DNA of 64,000 nucleotides from contig CM069872.1 in NCBI GenBank assembly GCA_036172665.1, forward strand, positions 52,810,101 to 52,874,100. The letters are read 5' to 3'. Both the position numbers and the translations under genes were made by a program. The stretch comes from Prosopocoilus inquinatus (lineage: Eukaryota > Arthropoda > Insecta > Coleoptera > Lucanidae). The notes under the pieces were generated by a model that made no database searches, had not been told where the DNA came from, and saw nothing but the letters and a program-made list of their open reading frames with translations. This document shows, in pieces, positions 21,845 through 33,700 of the stretch. Each line of letters starts with the position of its first letter. Position 1 is the first letter of the stretch.

Positions 21845-24215
21845 TTCGTTTTTAAATAATTAAAATTAAAGCAACAGTCGCAAACGTGCCTGTCCTAAAC
21901 GTCGAGGACGAGGCTGAGACAAGCTCAGGTGAGTTTTCAGTCCTCCGGAGTTTCCGGAATTTATTTTGCTTTCGCCGCTCGTCTCCGTGCTTCGTGCTGG
22001 TTGGAACCAAGTCGATGAGTTCGTCTTTCTTTGTTCAGAAATTTTGGTCTTTCCTGAATTTTCTAGGTCATCGGTAATCAAGCTTGAACACACAGATGGC
22101 ACTGCGGTAAAAGATTCTCCGCATTTCCAAAATGGTTTTGCGCCCTCGCTTATTTATTTATTTATTTATTTTTGTCATGCAACTATAATAATTTTTTGGT
22201 CGTGCAACTATAATGAACGATCCTTAAATGAAACAAAAGAATCAATCAAAATTGCTTACATAAGCTTAATCCTGATTTGTGGAATCTATTCGTTTTTAAA
22301 TAATTTAAATTAAAGCAACTGTCGCAAACGTGCCTGTCCTAAACGTCGAGGACGAGGCTGAGACAAGCTCAGGTGAGTTTTCAGTCCTCCGGAGTTTCCG
22401 AAATTTATTTTGCTTTCGCCGCTCGTCTCCGTGCTTCGTGCTGGATGGGACCAAGTCGATGAGTTCTTCTTTCTTTGTTCAGAAATTTTCGTCTTTCCTG
22501 CATTTTCTAGGTCATCGGTAATCAAGCTTGAACACACAGATGGCGCTGCGGTAAAAGATTTTCCGCATTTCCAAAATGGTTTTGCGCTCTCGCATATTTA
22601 TTTATTTATTTATTTATTTTTGTCATGCAACTATAATAATTTTTTGGTCATGCAACTATAATGAACGATCCTGAAATGAAACAAAAGAATCAATCAAAAT
22701 TGCTTACATAAACTGAATCCTGATTTGTGGAATCTATTCGTTTTTAAATAATTTAAATTAAAGCAACAGTCGCAAACGTGCCTGTCCTAAACGTCGAGGA
22801 CGAGGCTGAGACAAGCTCAGGTGAGTTTTCAGTCCTCCGGAGTTTCCGAAATTTATTTTGCTTTCGCCGCTCGTCTCCGTGCTTCGTGCTGGATGGGACC
22901 AAGTCGATGAGTTCTTCTTTCTTTGTTCAGAAATTTTCGTCTTTCCTGCATTTTCTAGGTCATCGGTAATCAAGCTTGAACACACAGATGGCGCTGCGGT
23001 AAAAGATTCTCCGCATTTCCAAAATGGTTTTGCGCTCTCGCTTATTTATTTATTTATTTTTGTCATGCAACTATAATAATTTTTTGGTCATGCAACTATA
23101 ATGAACGATCCTGAAATGAAACAAAAGAATCAATCAAAATTGCTAACATAAACTTAATCCTGATTTGTGGAATCTATTCGTTTTTAAATAATTTAAATTA
23201 AAGCAACTGTCGCAAACGTGCCTGTCCTAAACGTCGAGGACGAGGCTGAGACAAGCTCAGGTGAGTTTTCAGTCCTCCGGAGTTTCCGGAATTTCTTTTG
23301 CTTTCGCCGCTCGTCTCCGTGCTTCGTGCTGGTTGGGACCAAGTCGATGAGTTCGTCTTTCTTTGTTCAGAAATTTTCGTCTTTCCTGAATTTTCTAGGT
23401 CATCGGTAATCAAGCTTGAACACACAGATGGCGCTGCGGTAAAAGATTCTCCGCATTTCCAAAATGGTTTTGCGCTCTCGCTTATTTATTTATTTATTTT
23501 TGTCATGCAACTATAATAATTTTTTGGTCATGCAACTATAATGAACGATCCTGAAATGAAACAAAAGAATCAATCAAAATTGCTAACATAAACTTAATCC
23601 TGATTTGTGGAATCTATTCGTTTTTAAATAATTTAAATTAAAGCAACTGTCGCAAACGTGCCTGTCCTAAACGTCGAGGACGAGGCTGAGACAAGCTCAG
23701 GTGAGTTTTCAGTCCTCCGGAGTTTCCGGAATTTCTTTTGCTTTCGCCGCTCGTCTCCGTGCTTCGTGCTGGTTGGGACCAAGTCGATGAGTTCGTCTTT
23801 CTTTGTTCAGAAATTTTCGTCTTTCCTGAATTTTCTAGGTCATCGGTAATCAAGCTTGACCACAGATGGCACTGCAGTAAAAAACGCCGAAAATGGTTCC
23901 AAAATGGTTTTGCGCTCTCGCTTATTTTTTTTTTGGTCATGCAACTGTAATGAACGATCTTTAAATTAAAAAAAAAAGAAAGAAAAAAACAGTTTGAGTT
24001 CTGTATTTTCTGCACTTTTTTGTATCGCCGATGATAAAGGAGGGCTAGTAACAGATGGCGCTGCGGTGAAATGCACCGACTTTCCAGAATCTATTAGTTT
24101 TTAAATAAATTAAATTGAAGCAACAGTCGCAAACGTACCTGTCCTAAGCGTCGAGGACGAAGCTGAGACAAGCTCAGGTGAGTTTTCAGTCCTCCAGTGT
24201 CTTATTAAAGCCGAC
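21845..24215 (+). repeat. 440-448-bp satellite array, five units plus a partial sixth
   Basis: Units begin near 21868, 22312, 22760, 23200 and 23640, with a partial copy at about 24105-24200 and spacings of 444, 448, 440 and 440 bp. Each carries GCAAACGTGCCTGTCCTAAA, a CTCAGGTGAGT splice-donor-like word, GGTCATCGGTAATCAAGCTTG, CACAGATGGCGCTGCGG, a (TTTA)n microsatellite and CATGCAACTATAAT. Units are highly similar, implying recent amplification or homogenisation. The 63-125 aa ORFs on both strands are duplicated with the unit and resemble no known protein. Confidence 0.95.
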
Positions 24216-24640
24216 GGAATGTGGTATTGTGAGGAAACCTCCAACTAAGTTTCCTCAGCCCAATCCAAAAGTGTATATCGTCCTTTAGGGCGCGTACAAC
24301 GTCAAAAAAATTTGGAGCAAATCACCACCAGGCACTGGGGACACCGAAGACCACTGACTCGCTCTAAACATGTTGCAAATTAATAAAGCCAAAACTGACC
24401 TTACCCCACGAAGCAAAGAAGGGTTTTTCACGAATCGAAAACATCGTGACAGCATCTCAAGACCCAATCGAACAAAAGCTGACGTAAAAGAAACCAATGG
24501 TATAAAAGGTGAAGTGTTAATTGTACGTCTGTTATTTCGAGGGAAAGATTCTTCAAAAAAAAACTGTGATTCTCAGGACCTAGTTATCACCGTCGCTCAA
24601 GAAATTTCCAAACCTTTTCAAAAAAAAAAAAAAAATCAAT
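24216..24640. other. Non-repetitive spacer, no recognised gene
   Basis: Mixed sequence with GGAAACCTCC, GGTATAAAAGG (near 24499) and A-runs. A + strand frame is open from 24370 through the following short repeat to 25071 (233 codons). It is basic and low-complexity with no domain, becomes repeat-derived after 24640 and F/R-rich after 24950, so it is not accepted as a gene. Confidence 0.4.
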
Positions 24641-24880
24641 CTGCAAACCACTCCTCCACAGCACTATATAAAAGCCTTGGGCTACAGTGGCGCCATCTGT
24701 TGTATACTTTTTTAACCGATTCTAACCACTCCTCCACAGCACTACGTAAAAGCCTTCGACTACAGTGGCGCCATCTGTTGTATATTTTTTTAATCGATTC
24801 AAACCACTCCTCCACAGCACTGCATAAAAGCGTTCGACTACAGCGGCGCCATCTGTTGTATACTTTTTTAACCGATGGTT
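24641..24880 (+). repeat. Three tandem ~80-bp units
   Basis: Each unit contains AACCACTCCTCCACAGCAC, AAAAGCCTTCGACTACAG and GGCGCCATCTGTTGTATA. The last is the inverse complement of the CAACAGATGGCGC core that fills the 30.8-33.9 kb array, so here the motif points the other way. Units differ at a handful of bases. Confidence 0.9.
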
Positions 24881-25629
24881 CGAAAAGAACCGCTTGCTGT
24901 TTATCTCTTCTTTATTTCGCTTTCGACGATCGTCTTTTGTTTTCCTACTTTAGAAATGTTTTTTTTTTTTTTTTTAATCGCGACGACGTTTGTCTCCGTC
25001 GTTTTCTTTTTCTTTCGTTTCTAAAGCGTTCGTTTGTTTTTCGTTTCGCCTGTTTATTTAATTTAACTTAATTGAATTTTTTTCAAATTTCTATTTTCTT
25101 TAAATTTCGCGTTTCATTTCTTCACCTGTTTGTATTTTTTTTTTAAATTGAGTTTTTTTCTACCAGGAAGATTTTTTATTATCCGTTTTAATTTAATTTT
25201 TAATTTTTTTAATTGCGAAAATTCGAAAAGTGCGAAAATTTAGCGAAACTATGACAAGACAGGCGCAGTAGTGACATCTGTTGTGTACTTTAACTCTTAA
25301 TCGGTCATAAAAAGAAAACTGATAAAAAAATACAAAAAGCGGAAAAATTCCAAGGAATTCTAGAATAAATGCAAATACAAATACTGCGGCCCATCTATGA
25401 AATATCCAATTTTCACTTGTTTTTTTTTTCGACTGGAAAGGTGGTTTTAAACACTTTTTTTTTCTCTTTTTGAAAAATGCAGAAAACAAAACAATTCGTC
25501 CGGATTTACGAAAAATTAGTGTCCTTTTTCTAATAATACGGTAATAACAATATTTTTTTAAAATTTATTTAAAAAAACATGTATATATATTCTACTGCAA
25601 TGTCAGATCAAAAATAAATAAAATAAATA
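24881..25629. other. Low-complexity T-rich region
   Basis: Long T runs (24960-24976), TTTAATTTAACTTAATT-type words and A-rich stretches. A degenerate AGTAGTGACATCTGTTGTG at about 25267 resembles the AGATGGCGC-family motif in reverse orientation. No gene is supported. Confidence 0.45.
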
Positions 25630-26204
25630 ATAATAAATCAATAATTTCAGATGTTTTTTAGACGCCTCTTACGACACGCAAATTCTTTTCGTCGGGAGTA
25701 TTCTAAGGAGTCCTCTTACGACACGCAGATTCTACGTCGGGAGTACTCTAAGGAGCCCTCTTACGACACGCAGATTCAACGTCGGGAGTACTCGTAAAGT
25801 TTCACGCATTTAATCTTCCTTTAATTAATTTTCCTTGATTCCTGCAGGATTGCTTCCGGATTCTTTCTCATTTTCATTGTTTTTTCTTTTTTTTTCATTT
25901 TAGACATAAAACAATAATTCAAAGTTCGCCTCATTAAACGAAGGGCGAAACGCGAACAGCACAAAAAACCCGCTTAATGTATTCGACTTAATAAAAAAAA
26001 AAGATAGGGCGGTCGTGTAATTATCTCATTTGTAAGACGCGAATGTTCTTTTCTCGGCAATTAAGACAGGGGCGCACGTCCCCTTTTTTTTTTAAAGAAT
26101 TACACGCGGTGGCGCACGGCGCGGCGGTCGGATATCCCCGCGCCATTTGTCACGGAAATTGAATTTAATCCCGTCCCGGCTTACACGACGCCGCCGCCGC
26201 CGGC
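25630..26204 (+). repeat. Second copy of the 13658-14290 block, same orientation
   Basis: It follows the earlier copy from AATAAATCAATAATTTC through three to four 55-bp TTACGACACGC units (25668-25795), the TTCCTTTAATTAATTTTCC box, AACGAAGGGCGAAACGCG, GTCGTGTAATTATCTC and ACGCGGTGGCGCACGGCGC, ending at CGACGCCGCCGCCGCCGG. This copy has one fewer 55-bp unit. Sequence beyond 26204 does not match. Confidence 0.9.
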
Positions 26205-26430
26205 GTCGTTATTTTCTTTTATCTCGAGTTAAGATTAGGTGTCTCTACCGCGATGTCCACCAACGCGACGCGACGGACGCCCTGTCACGTGCGCGTTTAT
26301 CTTCGCCCAATTGGATTTCTCGGAGTGTGATCGGCGATTTGAGACAAGTCGGAATTACACTAGCGAAATCGTTTTCACATCGTAAAATCAATTTATTGAT
26401 ACACGTCGCTTATATAATATTTTTCATTTT
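26205..26430. other. Spacer before the 183-bp satellite
   Basis: Moderately GC-rich, with ACGCGACGCGACGGACGCC and GTCACGTGCGCG. A + strand ORF (26147-26497) crosses it but is arginine-rich and runs from the duplicated block into the satellite, so it is not taken as a gene. Confidence 0.4.
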
Positions 26431-28345
26431 CCGCAGAATTAAAGTGAGTAATGCTGTCCAAAGTTGCCGCATCGGAACTCTAGCGTTGATGAGTTAGCAG
26501 CGGCATCTATCGAGAGTAAAACTAATCCAAAAAGACAGCAACATGTGATTTGCGAGACATCAACGCAAGATGTTGCTTCTTACTTAAGCGCGTCTGTTTC
26601 TTTAAATCGTTTTGCATAGAATTGAAGACGGCAATGCTGTCCAAAGTTGCCGCATCGGAACTCTAGCGTTGATGAGTTAGCAGCGACATCTATCGAGAGT
26701 TAAACTAATCCAAAAAGACAGCAACATGTCATTTGCAAGACACCAACGCGAGATGTTGCTTCTTACTTAAGCGCGTCTGTTTCTTTAAATCGTTTTGCGC
26801 AGAATTGAAGACGGAAATGCTGTCCAAAGTTGCCGCATCAGAATTCTAGCGTTAATGAGTTAGCAGCGACATCTATCGAGAGTAAAACTAATCCAAAAAG
26901 ACAGCAACATGTGATTTGCAAGACATCAACGCGAGATGTTGCTTCTTGCTTAACCGCGTTTGTTTCTTTAAATCGTTTTGCGCAGAATTGAAGACGGCAA
27001 TGCTGTCCAAAGTTGCCGCATCGGAACTCTAGCGTTCATGAGTTAGCAGCGACATCTATCGAGAGTAAAACTAATCCAAAAAGACAGCAACATGCGATTT
27101 GCAAGACATCAACGCGAGATGTTGCTTTTTACTTAACAGCGTTTGTTTTTTTAAATCGTTTTGCATAGAATTGAAGACGGCAATGCTGTCCAAAGTTGCC
27201 GCATCGGAACTCTAGCGTCGTTGAGTTAGCAGCGACATCTGTCGAGAGTAAAACTAATCCAAAAAGACAGCAACATGTGATTTGCAAGACACCAACGCAA
27301 GATGTTGCTTCTTGCTTAACCGCGTTTGTTTCTTTAAATCGTTTTGCGCAGAATTGAAGACGGCAATGCTGTCCAAAGTTGCCGCATCGGAACTCTAGCG
27401 TCGTTGAGTTAGCAGCGACATCTATCGAGAGTAAAATCAATCAAAAAAGACAGCAACATGTCATTTGTAAGACACCAACGCAAGATGTTGCTTCTTGCTT
27501 AACCGCGTTTGTTTCTTTAATTCGTATTGCGCAGAATTGAAGACGGAAATGCTGTCCAAAGTTGCCGCATCGGAATTCTAGCGTTAATGAGTTAGCAGCG
27601 ACATCTATCGAGAGTAATACCAATCCAAAAAGACAGCAACATGTCATTTGCAAGACACCAACGCGAGATGTTGCTTCTTGCTTAACCGCGTTTGTTTCTT
27701 TAAATCGTTTTGCGCAGGATTGAAGACGGAAATGCTGTCCAAAGTTGCCGCATCGGAATTCTAGCGTTGATGAGTTAGCAGCGACATCTATCGAGAGTAA
27801 AACTAATCCAAAAAGACAGCAACATGTCATTTGCAAGACACCAACGCGAGATGTTGCTTCTTACTTAAGCGCTTTTGTTTCTTTAAATCGTTTTGCGCAG
27901 GATTAAAGACGGAAATACTGTCCAAAGTTGCCGCCTCGGAATTCTAGCGTTGATGAGTTAGCAGCGACATCTATCGAGAGTAATACCAATCCAAAAAGAC
28001 AGCAACATGTCATTTGCAAGACACCAACGCGAGATGTTGCTTCTTACTTACTTACTTTTGTTTCTTTAAATCGTTTTGCGCAGGATTGAAGACGGAAATG
28101 CTGTCCAAAGTTGCCGCATCGGAATTCTAGCGTTGATGAGTTAGCAGCGACATCTATCGAGAGTAATACCAATCCAAAAAGACAGCAACATGTCATTTGC
28201 AAGACATCACGCAAGATGTTGCTTCTTGCTTAACCGCGTTTGTTTCTTTAAATCGTTTTGCGCAGAATTGAAGACGGCAATGCTGTCCAAAGTTGCCGCA
28301 TCGGAACTCTAGCGTTGTTGAGTTAGCAGCGATATATATCGAGAG
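26430..28345 (+). repeat. 183-bp satellite array, about 11 units
   Basis: ATGCTGTCCAAAGTTGCCGC (ATACTG in one unit) occurs at 26451, 26634, 26817, 27000, 27183, 27366, 27549, 27732, 27915, 28098 and 28280, an almost invariant 183-bp period. Other boxes are AGCAGCGACATCTATCGAG, AAAAAGACAGCAACATG and the imperfect inverted pair AGCAACATG...GATGTTGCT. The period is a multiple of three, so minus-strand frames stay open over more than one unit (27441-27836, 131 aa; 27129-27440, 103 aa), interrupted by stops. No known domain is seen and the array is best read as non-coding. Confidence 0.95.
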
Positions 28346-29490
28346 TATACTCAATTGTTTTAAATTATTTTAAGCTGGCAACGACATCTGGGGAGTACAA
28401 AATCAATTGTTTCTTAACCTCATTTGCAAAACGTCTTTTGCTCGAGCGCGCGCTTGTTTGTTTTCTTTTTCTTTTCTAATGTGGAATGAGAGGGAAAAAA
28501 GGAAAGAGATAATTTCAACCAATGCAACACCTTCGCCGGTTAAGAGTGAAGTTAGCCGCAGCTGGTGAGCAGTCGGCCGGAAATCAACGGGCAAATTAAC
28601 GCATTATCAAATTATGCTTCCCTGCCACTTTCCCTCGCGGTTGTTGAACGCTCCTCTCGTCTTCTCCTCCTCGTCGCTGTCTACTAATATCCACCCCAAA
28701 CAAAATTAACTTTAAAACTACCCCAGCTATTCCGACAGGCAGAACAGTTTCAGTTTGTTAACTTCCATAATAAATGCTGAGGTTAAATATAATTATTTGC
28801 AAGGAAATCAATTCGATAGATGTGTGGCACGGACGTTCCGTTTTCAACTCGAGAGGGCGAATGGACAGCGGCGTACGTCATCGTATTATCATCATCCATC
28901 TCAAAATTACAGCACCTTAAATAGATTTTAAAAAAAATTGTGTACATGCAAATTTGTCACTTTGATTTGAACCGCCGAGATAATAAAGTTCCGGGGGGCG
29001 AGTTTGTCCCTTCGATTAACACTTAGAGAGCCGGATTACGAAACCTTTTAATTTGCTGTGCGGCCCGAAGTTTTAGTCAGATTCGAGCGGAACGAGTTCG
29101 CATTAAGGCGATAATTGATTCAATTTAGCGAGCGCTTATTACAGTTTACACAACTTCGAGGTGGTGAGGGGGGGGGGGGGCGCCGCCCGTTATGAAATTG
29201 CCGTGTCGGAAAATAATAATGACGAAGTTGGGACGATTTAACGCGTTCAAAGTCGACGACAAAAGGGACTCGCTGAATGGCTTCAGTGAAAGGAGGGTGA
29301 AAGCGAAACATTTTTTTGTTTTTGCTTCTTGTTTCGAAATCGTTCCGGAACTGTTACAAGGGCACGTAAGTTTCCCTGTCTCTCTTTCTCTCTCTCTCTC
29401 TCTCTCCATGCGCAACATTTACAAATCCAGTCTAGGGAGATTTTTTTTTATTGACTCGAATTTGTAGAAGTCAAGGGCTGACAAACCTCT
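28346..29490. other. Non-repetitive, CpG-containing region with (CT)n and poly-G
   Basis: No gene is recognised. Local landmarks are CCTTCGCCGGTTAAGAGTG (28529), a G run at 29169-29180 and a (TC)n microsatellite at about 29382-29406. ORFs on both strands at 29120-29467 overlap the simple repeats. The sequence looks single-copy within the window and could contain intronic regulatory DNA, by inference. Confidence 0.45.
29382..29406 (+). repeat. (TC)n microsatellite
   Basis: Uninterrupted TCTCTCTC tract after a slightly impure TCTCTTTCTC lead. Confidence 0.9.
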
Positions 29491-29885
29491 AAAAATCACA
29501 GCTTCAGGGGACCTGACCCCTTGACATCTACCTTCGAGACGCCTCTGGCCGCAGTGGTTTGATATATTTGATTGAGATTTTGCTGAAAGTTCGGTAATAT
29601 CGAATGTTGCATTTGCTGTGCAAAAAATGTACTTAATTGAGTGCATAAATTAGGTGCAATATTGTAGCTTCCGTAAACTCCATCTCGTTCTTCTGCGGAC
29701 GCGCGCTTCGCTATGGTTTCATATATTTGATTGACATTTCGCTGAAAGTTCGGCAAAATCAGATGTTGCATTTGCTGTGAAAAAAATGTACTTAATTGAG
29801 TGCATAAATTATATGTACATTGTAGCTTCCGTGGGCACGATGTCATTCTTCTGCGGATGCGCGCTGCGCGCCGCGTGAAAAGCTC
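29491..29885. repeat. Two tandem ~180-bp units of a dispersed repeat family
   Basis: TACTTAATTGAGTGCATAAA, GTTGCATTTGCTGTG, ATTGTAGCTTCCGT and TTCTTCTGCGGACGCGCGC occur twice. Related single copies lie near 30430-30570, 31490-31620, 58860-58925, 60655-60790 and 60990-61060. Minus-strand ORFs here (29419-29646 and 29496-29846) are repeat translations. Confidence 0.85.
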
Positions 29886-29929
29886 CAGGATTAAGATTAT
29901 ATAAAAAAATAATTACCAATGAAAACATG

Positions 29930-30600
29930 GCAATAAATAGAAAAAAAAAATTGTTCGGGGAGAACTGGAAGAATTTTCAGTACATAAAAGGCTGCTTAAC
30001 TTAACTCACCAGTGCTGGCTGAAAACTTTCTTAAAACACAAATGTAAACAAAATTAATTAAAACGCTATCAATCAATAGCGAAACGTTGAGTGTTTTCCC
30101 TTCACAATTTTGTCCGTTTCAAGTTAAAAAAAAAAACTTTTTACTTACAATTTTCATCGGACAAGAATCAACTTCGTTTTAAAAAAAAATTGATTACGTT
30201 TAAATTGATTACCAAAACAAAAAAAAAAAAAACACACACACACAGTGAAGAATTGTATCTCCGTCCGCGAAGCTAATTACAAACTGAAGAAAAAATTTTA
30301 CAATATTTTTTCTTAATAATCTTTCAACGAGGAATACGATGAGTAATCATGTCAAAAGCCTTGGACTCGGAGAATCCCCTGAGATCCACTTCTTGCACGC
30401 TCCCGCATTACTTAAGCATTATTCCCTTCCAGAGTGCTGCGCAAATGGGGACTATCGGATGTTGCATTTGCTATTTGCAAAAATTATCCTTAATTGAGCG
30501 CAGAAATTAGGGGTAATATTGCGCTCGATCTCATTCTCTCGGCGGACGCGTGCTGCGTCGTGTGCAAAATTCAAAACAAATGCTCAGTCTTGCTACTTGG
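29930..30600 (+). repeat. Composite dispersed repeat, copy 1
   Basis: Ordered blocks AACTTTCTTAAAACACAAA, GATTACGTTTAAATTGATTA, CCAAAACAAAA, GTATCTCCGTCCGCGAAGC, TTACAAACTGAAG, CTTTCAACGAGGAATACG and TTCCCTTCC...GATGTTGCATTTGC recur in the same order at 58,590-58,930. A-runs and a (CA)n tract at 30230-30243 are inserted here. No coding capacity is visible, so this may be a decayed transposable element. Confidence 0.7.
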
Positions 30601-30770
30601 CCCCGACCTCGTACGCGTTATGACTCATTGTAATATTATTTAATCGCAACATACTTTTTTTTAAAGAAAATCATCGCATCTCTGCGCATTGATCCAAAAC
30701 CTTTTTACAATAAATCATTGCATTGAGAGAAATGAGGTCTGTGACAGTTCCTTTTTTGTTTTAGCAGCTT
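30601..30770. other. Short AT-rich spacer between dispersed repeats
   Basis: No distinct feature beyond T/A runs; it leads into the AGATGGCGC-motif region. Confidence 0.4.
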
Positions 30771-33700
30771 ACGACGTCTAACAACAGAGGGCGCTGTTGT
30801 AAGAAAGCCTTCTTTGCCTTTTCCTCTTTTTTTTCGTCGTCGTCGTCGTCATGCATCTAAATCGAACAGTTTTTCATTTTTTCTGCGCTTCCTAGACCAT
30901 CGGTAATCAAAAACTAAAAAACTAACAACAGATGGCGCGCTGCGCGTCTGGAAGATTTTTCTTCTTTCGAATGTTTTCTGTTTCTTCTTGTATTTGCTGT
31001 ATTTCTAACAACTGATGACTCCAGGAACTCTTTCTGCCGCTTTCTCGTTTTTTTAATCCTCTCCGTCGTGCGTTAAGTTTAACTGTTTTGACTTATTATA
31101 TCTTTGCACTTTTTGAGGTATCGATAGTCAAGAAATGGACAACAGATGTGGCTAAAATGGAAAAATGGCGGTAAAAATTTCACAACAGAATTTCTGGAAT
31201 GTTTTCTGCTTCCCTTCTTCCTTTTCGTCATACGTCTGAATCGAAGTGTTATTTGTTTTTTTGTTTTTTTTTTTAATAATTCATTCGCATGTTTAACTTA
31301 ATTTAACGGAAGGCTTACGCTGCCGTCGCCAATGCTTGAACTGATATATATTTTTTTAATAATAAAAAAAATTAACTTTCAACGAGGAACGGAACACGTA
31401 CTTAGATCAGGAGGCTTTACACTCGAAGGACCCCGAAGATCGTCTTCATCCACGCTCCAGCTCTACTTGAGCACTTTTCCCTTCCCGGTTGTGACGTAAG
31501 TGAGGAATATCGGATGTTGCGTTGGCTATGCAAAAATTATCCTTAATTAAGTGCATAAATTAGGTGCAATATTGCAGCTTACGTACACTCGATCTCATAT
31601 TCTTCTGCGAACACGTGCTGCAATTTATTCGCATTATTTCTGCAGTTTCTGAAAGCAATAACAGATGGTGCTGCGCAGCTAAATGAACGGTGTTTTTTAA
31701 TTTTGTTTTTTTTCAAATGTTCGTGTGAATTAATCATCTTAACTTATCAAGAATTAAGAACGGATGGCGCTACGTAAAAGACAACTCACCGCGTTTCCGG
31801 AATCCTTTTTGCTTTCTTGCTCTTTTTTGCGTCACGCACTCGAAATAAAGTTTTCTTATCTCTGTTTAATTCGATTATTTGAGTTTCCTGCGCTTTAGTG
31901 GTCGTCAATAATCAAGGACTAACCATAGATGGCGTTGGCGTAAAAACGTTTCCGAATTTTTAGAATTCCTTTTCCTTCTGTGTGCGCGTCCTTCGTTGCC
32001 TTTTAATTTTTGTTTTTCCCAAAAAATCACTTTTGTTTTTTCCTGCACTTTTTGAATTTTCTTGGTTTTGGTTTTCTGGGTGGTTGTAAGTAAAACCTAA
32101 CAACAGATGGCGTTACGGCGAAAAGCTCACCGGAATCGGGCTTTTCTGCGTCGTGGACACAAAACGGAGTTTTCTTATTTTTTAATTCAATTTTTTCTTG
32201 TGTTTTTTTGCGCTTTTGCGTTATTAATAACTAAGATTAACGGCAGACGGCGCTACTGTAGAAAAAAATTTCGAATATCTATAATTCTTTTCGCTTCTAT
32301 TTTCATTAATTTCATTCATTCGTTCATTTCATCGCTTCTTGATTTTTTGTTTTACCAAAAACTTACTCGATTTTTTTTCCGCACTTTCTCAACTGCCGGT
32401 AATCGAAACCTAACAACAGATGGCGCTACGGTAAAAATCTTCCCGGAATTCATTTTGTTTCCTCGCTTTTTTGTGTTGTGCAGACAGAACCGCGCTTTTT
32501 ATTTTCTTAATTCATTTTTTTTTGTTTTTTTTGCGTTTTTGCGTTATTAATAATCAAGGATTAACAACAGATGGCGCCAAAAATATCAAATATCTAGCAT
32601 TCTTTTTGCTTCTATTTTCGTCTTACAACGCTTTTTAATTTTTGTTTTACCAAAAACTTATTCAGTTTTTTTGCGCCTTTTCTGAACTGCCGGTAATCAA
32701 AACCTGACAACAGATGGCGTTACGGTAAACAGCTCCCCGGAATTCGTTTGTTTTCTCGCATTTTTGCATTGTGCACACAGAACCGAGTTTTCTTATTCTC
32801 TAATTCAATTTTTTCTTGTGTTGTTTGCGCTTTTGCGTTATTAATAACCAAGATTAACTGCAGATGGCGCCATTGTAAAAAAATCTCGAATATCTATAAT
32901 TCTTTTTGCTTTTATTTTCGTCTTACGTCGCTCTTTAATTATTGTCTTACCAAAAACTTATTCGGTTTTTTTTGCGCACTTTTTGAACTGCTAGTAATCA
33001 AAACCTAACAACAGATGGCGCAACGCTGAAAAACTCACGGGAATTCGTTTCGTTTTCTCGTTTTTTTTTTTGCGTTGTGCACACAGAACAGAGTTTTCTT
33101 ATGTTTTTAATCCGTTTTTTAATTTGATTCTTTTGTGTTTCTTGCGCTTTTGCGTTATCAATAACCAAGGAGTAACCTGCAGATGGCGCTACTGTAAAAA
33201 AATTCCAGAATTTCGCTTCTCTTTGCGCCGTGCACACAGAATCAAGTTTTTTTTTATTCGATTTTAAATTCGACAATGCAAGTTGAGGTTAGAGGAAAAA
33301 AAAAGAAAAAAAACTCTAGGAATTCGGTATTTTTTTTAAGTAACGGCAGATGGCGCTACCGTAAAGAAAATCCCGAATTCCTAGATTTTTTTTCCTTTTT
33401 TTTCTTCCAACCTCAACTGGCATTGTCGAAATCGAAATCGATTTTAAATCTTTTTTTCAAAATTTTGTTCCGATTCGTTAATTAGATGACGCCTTCGAAG
33501 ATATCGTTTTGCTTTCTCCTTTTTTCTCGTCATGCAGACATCTATTTATGTTCTCTAATTTTTCACAAAAAAAAAAAAAAAACTGCCGGTAATCGAAACC
33601 TAACAACAGATGGCGTTACGGTAAAAAGCTCTCAGAAATTCGTTTTGTTTTCTCGCTTTTTTGCGACGTGCACACAGAACCGAGTTATCTTACGTTTCTT

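Noticed and set aside
24370..25071. 233-aa + strand ORF
   Set aside because: Basic, low-complexity, passes through A-runs, the 80-bp tandem repeat and T-rich filler; no domain.
27129..27836. Minus-strand 103 and 131-aa ORFs as a repeat-protein gene
   Set aside because: They are the 183-bp satellite read in a frame that stays open because 183 is divisible by three; stops interrupt it, and no start context or splice structure is seen.
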